Shown: positions 20,460 through 34,447 of the stretch, one piece after another
Layout of the letters: each line of letters starts with the position of its first letter
How positions within the stretch are numbered: position 1 is the stretch's first letter
Assembly: GCA_008931825.1 (NCBI GenBank)
Contig: QXVZ01027109.1
Coordinates: 1-34,447, forward strand
Source of the DNA: Phallusia fumigata
Taxonomy: Eukaryota > Chordata > Ascidiacea > Phlebobranchia > Ascidiidae
DNA length: 34,447 nucleotides
Direction: 5' to 3'
Position numbers and translations under genes: made by a program
Notes under the pieces: generated by a model
The model's input: only the letters and a program-made list of their open reading frames with translations
What the model was told of the DNA's origin: nothing
The model's database searches: none

Positions 20460-22902
20460 TTATAGGGGCACAAAGCTGAACTGGGCGGGTTTATCAGCTT
20501 TGTTGAACAGACGAACTTTCGTTCCCATCTTGCCGTGTTTGTATTCAACTTTGTAGTTCTTTAGAATAGCGCGGAAGAGCAAATCCAACTCTTGCTCGGC
20601 GACGCGTCTTCCAGGACACTGGCGGGCTCCGTGCCCGAATGGTGTAAATGTGAATTGCTCTGTGCATCTGCAACAAATAATTTCAAATTAGATTGGTCTC
20701 CGATGCATAGTGCAACTGGTTATGAACATTTTGTCCTGAACGGTAACTTCAACAATAACTGCTTTTGTATTGGATAAAAAGTAATTACCTGTGCTCGGAT
20801 TTTCTGTCCAGCCATCGCGAGGGCATAAATTCCTCCGACTTGGGGAAGTATTTATCGTTTTGAAGGTTCATCAGGTGCGAGGTGTAACGGACGGTCGTCC
20901 CCTTTGGCACTTTGTACCCGGAGAGCACCAGATCCTTGCTCGTTCGCCGCATGTTCGCGTAGGTCAGCGGGTTAATTCGAAGCGACTCCCAAACGCACGC
21001 TTTCAGGTACTTTGAAAACTCGGTTGTGTGGACCTTCATCGGGCAGCCAGTGGCCACGGGACCCTGGGACTCTTCTTGCTCAAGAAGCTCTCGCAGATGT
21101 TGTTGGTGCTTTTGGTTCACGGAGAGGTGGTAGAGTGTGAAGATCGCGGCACTTGCGGTTGTATCGATGCCCCCAGCTAACAATTCGAGGCACACCGTCA
21201 ACGCCTCGTCACGCGTCAGTGATTTGTTGTTGATCACGTGTTCGAGCAGACTGGCAGGTGCGTTGCTGTCGCGAGATTTTGCAGAGCCCCCAAGCGCCTC
21301 TTTCTGTGCCAGTTCCTTTAGCTTTCTGCGAAAGATAAAATCTACAGTTGAAATGAAGCACAGCGCCTGAGGGTAAAACATTTTGCTGTGGGCTATCGTA
21401 GGCAAATATGGCGAGACGTACCCCGGTAAATCATTTAGACCAACGCGTGTTAGTCATAAGTTAAACATGTAGCTTGAGCACTTGCAAGAAATTATGTGAT
21501 TTACCTGTCCACAAAGAGCCCGGCGTATTGAAATTCGTCGCGTTGGCATTGACGAAACACTTTCCAGTCTTTGGTGTTAAACAGTTTCCAGGTGGGAACG
21601 CCGAACGTGAGCCTGGCACCGTAGTCGAAAAAGATGTCCATACACTCGCGAAGCTTTTCTGCACTGGGGTTGACTTTGGCTTCAGATTTTTCAAGCAAAC
21701 CAAGCCTATACAAAGCAGGGCTGGTTAAAAACTATTACGTTTACAGCAACCAATGTAATACTAAAACACGCGGTCACAGCAGATCGCTTAACGTTCGTTT
21801 TCAATCATTAATGTTGAACTATAAATTTCTGCTTACCTTGAGTCTAGCAAGACCACGGCGATGGACTCCAGAGCCCAGCGGTTGAGCCACTGTTCGAAGT
21901 TTGTGATTTCGCCGCTTTTGGAGTCGCGTGTTTTTTCCATTTGCGACAAGAAATCGTCGGTGACATCACTTTGTGCCTTGCGAAATTTGGTAACCATTTG
22001 CATCGGCGAGATAGCAGGGTTGATGGCATTACGATTACGAAGCCATTCCGCGCCTGTTCGAGGAAAAAAATCGGATTGTAATTTGACCGAAATAACGGGA
22101 GCAACCGCATTAGTTTTATTGACACGGTCGTCGCATACCTTGCATTGCTGTAATTCCGACTGGAAGATTTTCTTGGTGGCGACATCTGACAATCGCTTCG
22201 AGGTGGGGGCGAAGGGGAGTCTTACCCTCGTTTTGGACAACGACTCGAATGTCCTTGGGGTCGGAGATATACACAAATTCTTCGTTCATTAACTTCTCGC
22301 GAAAAATGGTTCCGTATCTGTAAAGATGAAACAAAGTTCAATATACAATCACCGACGGATTTTGTCGTAGGAGCAGTAGGTGATTTACATGCATTTCAAT
22401 TTAAGACCAGTAGTATGTAAAAAGCCTGTAAAATAGACGCATACCTATTATGTCTGTGACGGAGCGCCTTGTCAAACTCCTTTGGCGAAAACCGTCCGAT
22501 AGCTGTGTATTCGAGGACCGAACCCAAGAAGGGAATCCCGCGGGGTCCTGGGATTTTGGCATAGCTCGTGGTTTGTGCCGGACATTCCGTCTGCCCGAGA
22601 AGTTGCGATTTCAATTTGCCGCCATGCTCTTTCGCAACGCGGGCAAAGTCCTTGACAGCCTCGGCTAAGCTGCGTCGAGGGATTCGCCTGAGGCACGTTG
22701 CTTCCGAGCTAGGATAAGCCACACTTGCGCGGCGTCTTTGCTGATGTGTATTCGGCATGTCGGCGGTAGCTGCCGTGTCAAAGTTGCTTGCTTTCTGCAT
22801 GCTTCGCGATGGCGTGCCGCCAATAACAGTCTGCTTTAAAACTGGGGTGTTTCGCATGCATTTGCAGATTGCTTTTGTTGAACCTTTCGTCAGCATCTTC
22901 AT
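20460..22902 (-). CDS. Mitochondrial-clan cytochrome P450, 599 aa, six exons
   Basis: The exons, in minus-strand order, are 22902-22445, 22317-22139, 22053-21837, 21705-21505, 21325-20789 and 20667-20460. All introns are GT/AG and the phases agree, giving 599 residues. P450s are haem monooxygenases; the mitochondrial clan receives electrons from adrenodoxin and often hydroxylates sterols. Visible hallmarks are the PGPRGIPFLGS hinge in exon 1, an EGKTPLRP..GAEWLRNRNAINPAISP region typical of the clan, the I-helix AGGIDTT (402-408), ExxR as ESLR (465-468), PSRW (520-523) and the haem loop FGHGARQCPG with the ligand Cys548. The first 100 or so residues are Arg/Lys/Ser-rich with few acids, as in a mitochondrial presequence, and are longer than usual. 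Exon 2 must be read through an internal GTAAG at 22225, because the conserved EGK..P..RP helix lies beyond it. CYP24, CYP27 and CYP11 relatives cannot be told apart by eye. Confidence 0.92.
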
Positions 22903-23064
22903 TTCAGTACGTTTAAATCATAAATATATATTTCTGAAAACAAATACAGAAGTTTTACACTAAGGTAATAACGGAATAATAGCTACAGTTATGAACTGTG
23001 AGAATCCCGTATGCAGCCCAGGCCGGCTTACCCACGCTGTCCTCCGATGCCACAACATATCGAG

Positions 23065-23072
23065 TTTATATA
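23065..23072 (-). promoter_or_regulatory. TATA box of P450 gene
   Basis: TTTATATA on the plus strand reads TATATAAA on the minus strand. It lies about 165 bases upstream of the P450 ATG and would place the transcription start near 23035. Another AT-rich TATATATTT at 22922-22933 is too close to the ATG to be preferred. Confidence 0.45.
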
Positions 23073-23134
23073 CGTTATCATCTGTGAGAAGAAAAAGTTC
23101 GACGCGAGAGAGACGCTCTCAGGCTCCGATCGAA

Positions 23135-23142
23135 TTACGTCA
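23135..23142 (-). promoter_or_regulatory. CRE-like site upstream of P450 TATA box
   Basis: TTACGTCA (TGACGTAA on the minus strand) differs by one base from the CREB/ATF palindrome and lies about 65 bases upstream of the predicted TATA box, similar to the arrangement at the first TSP1 gene. Confidence 0.3.
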
Positions 23143-26100
23143 CGAGCCTCCTGTGGGCTTCAAAATGTTTAATCGCCAGATACAACTTACGTACACCGCA
23201 GTCGGGTGTTTTTTCTCGGCTAGAAAGGTAGCACACAAACAAAAACACTTCTGAAATCAATGGAACAAACCAAAGGCGACGAAGCGTAACACAAGCGACG
23301 TCACTGCGGTTGTGAATCACTTTCGAGCTTGTCGGCAACACGAATCACGATACGCGGTTTCTCCTTAAAGCGCAAAGAACCATCGCTACTTTACGGAAAG
23401 GCGACGCTGGCGAGAGATGGCCACCGAAGTAGGTCTACAGACCGATTTAGCGTAATTGTATCCGGTCGAGAAAACGCGAGGATTTTGACCCAGAATGTTC
23501 TAACGCCGTTCGTTGCGTGATGCTCGTCACGATACGAGACCGGTCGTCGGAAAAATGGGGATTTTCTCGTCGGATCAAGACTATGTTGCAATGCTTGTGC
23601 TATTTTGGGGCAACATTGTGCAAGTACAGAGACGTTTTACATTGCGGTGCGACACGATACCTGTTTTGTGTGGTAACTTGCCAAGGCACTACGTGATCCT
23701 GCGCTCCAAAATAGATTTAACCTTTTCAAACATAAAAATTTCCAACTTCTCTTTACTTTTCACATGGGCAGCAAATTTCGCTTCTGTCTACTTTCAATCC
23801 AGACCTTAACTTTAAGCCGAAAGTCCCATGTCCTTTTGTGCGATGGTTAAATAACTTCCCTTTTGTACTCGGCCCAAAAATGGCCCTCGCGTACGCTTCA
23901 GCTCAAACCGCGCTGTAACAACTAAAATTTTTCTTTTCGCTTTCCCAAAAACCCTGTCTCAGTGAGCGTCCTTGTGCCAAGTCTTTGTCAACATCTGCGA
24001 GGTCATAGCAAAAGTCACGTTGAAATCTATTTTTAGTCGCGTCGGAAAAATAAAAGGGATAAATAAAAACTAATTGTGCTCGTAAAGATGTAAGGGCGCA
24101 AATTAATATTGCGATCACCGTATAATTGCAAACTTTGATTGCATGTCGACGACCGCGGTCGAGGGTAAACAGCTTGCAGTGATTGCGGGTTACGGAGCGC
24201 TCTGCAGGATTTGCTCTGTATCATTAACTTTAACTATGCATCGCTGCAATACGTCCAATAAAACCAAGTTCTGGCAATTTTTTTGCGGATAGCAATAAGG
24301 TCATTGACCTACCAGTGTTGGTGATGATAATGCTGTGTGATTTTAAAGTTTCGCTATTTGCCCGACAATGAGGTTCGCGACTATTTGAGTAGCCTTTGTT
24401 GAGTCGCCGACCCCTCGTAAACACATCAGGAGGAATGATTTTTGCCCCAATGTTTTGCGACAACAAAAGGTTTCTATGTGAATCTTTTGTTTGCAGTGAA
24501 GCCCGTCCGTGTCTCCACAGACGAGAGACACAACATGGGCGAAAACACACTAAATTAAACGCGTCACTAGATCGGTGCGTCACGTGTGTCAAACCATATT
24601 CATACCGTGTCGTTGAGTAAACTAAACTGTTTTCACCGAAGCCCTATTACAAAACGCGTATATAGCGCGAAGATGTTATCTATTATTCAGTTGAATGGTC
24701 AGTTGATTGCCTTTGGGCAATGACGCGGATGTCATAACTAGGCTACATGGTAGCTGAGGGCGCTTATTTCAAAACAACATTGCTTAAAGTTATTATTTAT
24801 GCCGTTCGTCGCTTCTCATTACTCTCACATCATTAGCCGTTGGGCGAAGCATAACTTGTGGGTAGCTTAACCAGCTGCCCCTCAGTCCTGCCGCAAATAT
24901 AGTCCTACTTGTTTATAATGCGGAATGAAATGACGACGATCCACCTTTTTTGGAGGCCCCGCCCAATACGATTGTCAAAGAGGATGCCGAGTGTCGATAA
25001 TGCGTCATGTACCAGTTCGGACGTCGAGAAATTGAAACCAAAGAGTCACTTCCATTTCCCGTATTTGATACGCATCGCATGGCCGCGGTTACAAAGCGAT
25101 TTCACAATCCCCCTCACCGACAAGTGTAACGCCGATTTACCGTGCTATGCATCGTCAAGCATGATTAACTAACAAGGGCCCGATGAAGGTATGTGTTAAA
25201 CTTTTGTATACGTGTGCAGATACACCGAGGCGTCTGAAACCGTTATTCGGTTAGAAAACGAGAGGACCGAAAACTTGAAAACACGTGAGTAGTTTCATGA
25301 GTGTAGGAAGGCCTGGGCATAGGACCGGAAAATTCGGCTAGAACCAGAGACAGTAAATACCAAAAGAATGCAAAAAGCACGTAACGAGGCTTATAGCACC
25401 GACGGTAACTGCGAAAACATCAAGGACTGTTTCATGTACAAAATCATTTTGATATCATCAATGTGCCAAAAATTATTTAAGGTGTCTAATAAATAATGGC
25501 AGTGACGTTAACAAATGGGAGCAACAACTTACAGAATGTTTAAAGTCAAAAATTTCGAAACATGAAGTACCCAAAATTCCAATAAAGCTAGTTTAAATAA
25601 ACATCCCGATAGTTTTTTACCAGTTATGCAGGTGCTCGTAAAACATGTTTAACCTGACATTTACATAAAAAGCCGGCTACGAAAACCGATGAAATCGCTG
25701 TGTTATTTGCGGTCGCCATCGTTCGAACGACGTTACCGGGGCAAACAAAAAACCCACAAAAGGGTTGGCTTTAACTGCTAATTTGCAAATCATTCAAGCA
25801 AAGTTCTTTTGAGTTTGGAGCTTGTAAGCTGGGTAAAGGAGGAAATTTTCTTGGGCTTTTTAAAATGGTCTCACAGAGAAAGTTTAAACTTGGTATTTGT
25901 TAACTGGCAATAAAGTGTCTGAGCTTTCGTCCATTGAACTGTTATGTTTGAAGTCATTTCATACCTCGTGTCCACCAACATCCTCCCTTAATGGCTTAAG
26001 CCCGCCCACTGATATACTTGCCCTTTATACGCGCATTTAGAATTTACGCATTCGTGATCTAAAGAGCCTCATAACAAGTCTGAAAGGTTCCAATCTCCAT

Positions 26101-29100
26101 CGCCCGCCATGCTGCACTTCCGAAAAAAACATCACTTTTGCGACGAAATCTGTGTATTTCCTATTGGGGCTGTGACGCATTGGTCGGTGATGACTCATAG
26201 GAATCGGCGAATCTATTGCTGGAAGAATGGAAACCAGATCTACTTGGGGTTTTCTTGGGGGCTCGGGATTTAACCACCAGACCTTCGAAACTTGTGTGGC
26301 ATTTAATGGGGGAATTTTTCGCATTTAGCCGTAACTGTCTGCCAAAATAACAGGCTCCAATTAACGAACAATCAGTTTTAAGGCGACATAAAGCTCTGTG
26401 TTTGGTGGTAAACAGTTTGCGAAAGATAGCGCTGACATTTCGGGAGCCACCAATTGTTAACCGTATATGATCGTGAAAATATCTTTCGTCGATAACATCG
26501 CTATGGTTTATAAACTCGGCATCACGATTAGATCGTCGTCGCAGTTGCCTATGATAAAAGTGCACCAACACAAACGAGTTATTTCACCCTGCACCGCACG
26601 CGATAACATCACGTGCGATTCGTATACGGTTCAGCGCAGTTAAGTTGCATCCGTTCCTACGAACCTTAAACACAGGTGCAACAAAACAAATCCATGCTTA
26701 ACTGTTCTGAACGGAAATATAAGACTGTCAAACAATATGTGCAAATTCCTTACAGTGCACATGAATACCACACGAAGCACAGATAATCCGCAAAAAGCAT
26801 TTTAAAATCCTCCTGTTGTAATTTTCTATTGAATTTTTACTTCTGAATAAACTAAGTTTTCATTCAAATGACTTTGTCAAATTACGGATAAACGGAAGTA
26901 AGTACAAGCTACGCCCTCCGACCGTAACTAACACTTGCAAATTTGCCATTTAAATACAATGTTGAGACAGAGAGAATAGCAAAAAATGAACCGAGACTGC
27001 ATATCACCCACGTATCCTTTTTCCGCCGTGCTACGGATGAAGTGAACCGTACTGCATTCTCTTTTATTACTGCAGTTCTTCTGCTCCAAACAATGTTATC
27101 CGCCCAAAAGCTGATGTGAAACGCCGTGTTTATGTTTGCTTAATGCTACTCGTGCTGCATGCCTTCACCAGGGCCCAAACTTTGGGTAACTTTTATGCTG
27201 TTTGATAAAGCCCTAATCTGACATGTTGTTAAATATCGTAAACAGTGCTATTTGCCCAGTTTTTACTAGCTATATTATTTTCCAAACAATAGAGTTTGTG
27301 TTAAGTTTTCCGATAAGGGCCATCGTGGCCTATGTATCCCCCCTCCCCTGTGTGTCCCAGTTCTTATTTTGGGCGTCGTTCGATTGTTTTTCGCGATCTG
27401 CGGTCAGGTAAACAACTTCACCCAGGTTTGCGCAAAGCCTTGTCCGACGTTACGACACTCTACACTATTGCCACAGTTGTCTGTGGGGTAGTTGACTCGA
27501 CGTTTACTCCAGATTACATCAAAGAATTTCAAGCGACATTCCACTCCAAAACTGTCACATTTGTATGCAGTCTGCACGCAAATGGTTTGCGATGCACTAC
27601 AAAAACCATTTCTGTCGACAGCACTTAGGAAGAGTTCCAATCGTTCTCGCGCACTGCATTTTTGCACCACATTTACGTCATGCTGACCTAAAAAATCAAT
27701 TCTGTCTTAGAAAATATCAAGGGTAAACTAATTTATCAATCCAAGTAAAGTTTATTCTGACGCCTCTCGCCCTACCCTATGTCAATGGCCTACGGGCGTA
27801 AGACGATGTAACCGCATCAATACTGAAACTCTTCAGAGAACACACATTAGTTCATGCGCTTGTTTAAAATGTACATGTGGTTATATGTAGGTAATGTTTT
27901 TTATTTGGCCACCAACTTAAATGTCCTACTTCTGCCTATCGCTCTTGTCTTGTTATAGTTGATGTGATATCTAAACCGACTACATTCTCATTACTTTTTT
28001 ATTTTTATTATCAGTACATTTATTTTTGTGTATTGTTTCAAGAGAACGAGCAACGTTATTGACATGATTATCATGTTAATCACTCTGTAATAGTCTTAGG
28101 CTATTATGCGATTTAAAGAAAAGTTTGTCATCGTTCTTCAGAAGAAGATATATCGAAGTTCTGGGAAACAGCCATAACACGTTTCTGCCACCGGTGGAAA
28201 AACAATTCGCAAGGTACGCGATTTTTCGGAAAAAAATTAGGTTATAGCACAAAATAGTTTGAAATGTAATAGTGGAGCGTCCACAGGAGAACACAATGCA
28301 ACATTTCATGACAGACAAGCCTGGTGTGTATAAAAATGGCAAACGTCATTATCTGGGTGTGATAATTATTTTTGGTGTACTAAGTTTGTACCACTTCACC
28401 CGTACCACATGTGGTGTGGTCATAAACCACTTACCGCAGTTTCACCTCAACACGCTAAGGGCAATATGACCAGTGCCACTTTGTGTGGTTAAATCTATAA
28501 GCTTTGGTGATTTTCTTCATAGCCCTTGATGTACAGCCGTGCTTCGGATCTAATTGTCGTGGTAATATTTAAGTGGATTGTTAATGTGTCGGTATGTAAG
28601 AAACCCCTTTTTTTAAAAGCACATATGTCAATTATTTTATCTCGACAGCATTATCAGCAAATTGCGCTGCCTCTCTAAAACGTATGATGGAATACATATT
28701 AAAAAGTCAGCAATACGTTAAGTACCTTTCGACGGTCGTTATTTCTTCAAGTAGGCCTACTAAGTACTTGCACAATAGTCACTGTCGACAATCTTTAAAT
28801 TTAGTTAACCGATCTTCCATATTTAGTTGGATCCTGACCCGGTAACTTTGGTCCGACTGCAAGTTTTACACAAAGTTGACCGGCGTGATTTTATTTTTCG
28901 CTCATGCGTGCGATTTGCTCCATAAAATATCCTGAGCGATAGAGTTTAATCCAAAATTTATCTGCTCCAATATTACTTTTGGCATGTTACATTGGTCTAA
29001 CATATTTTTTAGTTGAGATAAAATTGATTGCAATACATCTTAACAAACAAGAAATGCTATTATAATGTCCTGAGATAAAACTATAGGCTTGGATACTGCA

Positions 29101-29821
29101 ACAAAAGAGATCTGTTTCCCGCCATCACGTGGATACATTCGAGACAATAGGGGTGATACAAATTCTGTACGCTGATAAAAACAATTTGGAAATAAGAGTA
29201 TTTGTACAATACTGTTTTTGATCATAAATATTAAGACGATGCATGCAACAAAGTCTATTTCAACAAAAAGGTGGCACAACAAACAATTCTTTAACAGGGC
29301 TATCTGCACTGATAAATAAAGGTTAAGCATTACACCACAAGTTGAGAAGGGTGAATTTGCATTATGACAGTTTGGATTGTTTTTAGATCTATGGGGTATA
29401 TTTACAATACATACTTTCAATTATGCTCTGTTTTAGGGGTCTAAATTTACAACATTATAAATCGTTTTTTTACATACTGTTGTGAGTTGTGACCCAAAAG
29501 TATTGATATTATTCTTAAGTCAGTGCCCCAGTTGTGCATTTGTATGATTATCTATAGAATACATAAGTTTATGATTCCTAATGATATTCCATTTTGATCA
29601 AAAATCACATCATGTTTAAATTTTACATGTTTCACATTGAGTTGTACATAATGTTTAATAAAAGTGCTCTGACAGTTATTGTGAGTAATTGTTACCACAA
29701 AGCATACAAGGTGTTGTTTACACAAAACTAGTATTTGCAGATTACTACTTCCACATACTTTTTTCTTGTCTGAGTAAGGTACAGACAAACTTCTAAATAC
29801 AACACAAACTTTAGAAATACA
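23143..29821. other. Long interval between P450 and suz12, mostly non-coding
   Basis: Apart from a decayed SGNH-like fragment at 26161-26571, I found no exon chain, RNA gene or transposon ends. Short overlapping reading frames at 24230-24620 and 27332-27670 occur on both strands and show no domain resemblance. A palindromic ATTTGCAAAT (POU/octamer-like) lies at 25781-25790, and a group of TGTGGT cores with two palindromes at 28188-28489. Confidence 0.4.
26161..26571 (-). pseudogene. Fragment resembling SGNH hydrolase C-terminus plus zinc-knuckle-like remnant
   Basis: The 136-codon minus-strand frame contains FINHSDVIDERYFHDHIRLT followed by GGSRNV. This resembles the block with the catalytic Asp/His (YFxDxxHLTxxG) of SGNH/GDSL-type domains that occur in invertebrate retroelement-associated proteins. 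In the expected His position it has Arg (HIRLT). It is followed by a CYF..NAKNSPIKCHTSF stretch that looks like a CCHC knuckle with cysteines lost. The upstream GDS nucleophile block is not present in frame. I read it as a decayed mobile-element or gene fragment. An exon of an unrecognised gene is possible, and chance similarity cannot be ruled out without a search. Confidence 0.3.
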
Positions 29822-34365
<4,544 letters not shown>

Positions 34366-34447
34366 GTTAGTTTTGTCCCTATAAAAAAACGTAGTCATAC
34401 TTGCGTCGCCTTTAATGACTATTCGATGTTTGTCAGGCTGAAATAAA

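Noticed and set aside
22225-22226. Donor GG|GTAAG inside P450 exon 2
   Set aside because: Using it would delete the conserved EGKTPLRP..NLPVGI helix region. Reading on to the GTATGC donor at 22139/22138 restores the expected mitochondrial-clan sequence and the phase.

Overview
The window looks like genomic DNA of a solitary ascidian of the Ciona type (inference). The signs are compact genes with many short AT-rich GT/AG introns, a SUZ12 orthologue, an animal mitochondrial-clan cytochrome P450, secreted TSP1 proteins, and pairs of near-identical segments whose few differences look like alleles of a highly heterozygous animal. There is no sign of bacterial or viral organisation. The gene models were built by hand by joining exons at splice sites with consistent phase.

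Layout. 0.35-2.3 kb (+): a three-exon gene for a secreted protein of 169 aa with 12 cysteines, not recognised. 2.2-3.1 kb (-): a convergent two-exon gene for a 70-aa single-pass membrane protein. 3.1-5.1 kb: non-coding, with a degenerate hAT-type MITE. 5.1-9.0 kb and 9.5-15.1 kb (+): two head-to-tail paralogues encoding secreted proteins of about 759 and 736 aa. Each has an N-terminal cysteine-rich array, a low-complexity linker, three thrombospondin type 1 repeats and a cysteine-rich tail. 15.1-20.1 kb: no gene found. 20.1-23.1 kb (-): a six-exon mitochondrial-clan P450 of 599 aa with all the hallmark motifs. 23.1-29.8 kb: mostly non-coding, with one decayed SGNH-hydrolase-like fragment. 29.8 kb to the right edge (+): the N-terminal half of suz12, a Polycomb repressive complex 2 subunit, with a second MITE in intron 3. 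Its C-terminal half lies outside the window.

Four single N characters (11604, 12776, 32554, 34100) mark joints. Sequence on one side of each joint repeats sequence on the other side. In the second TSP1 gene and in suz12 this makes internal exons appear two or three times. Reading the copies in series breaks the reading frame, so I interpret them as overlapping contigs or haplotypes laid end to end, not as true exon duplications.

The genes do not form a pathway. The only clear functional grouping is the TSP1 pair, whose signal peptides, shared exon phases and TATA promoters suggest two abundantly expressed secreted or extracellular-matrix proteins made by local duplication.
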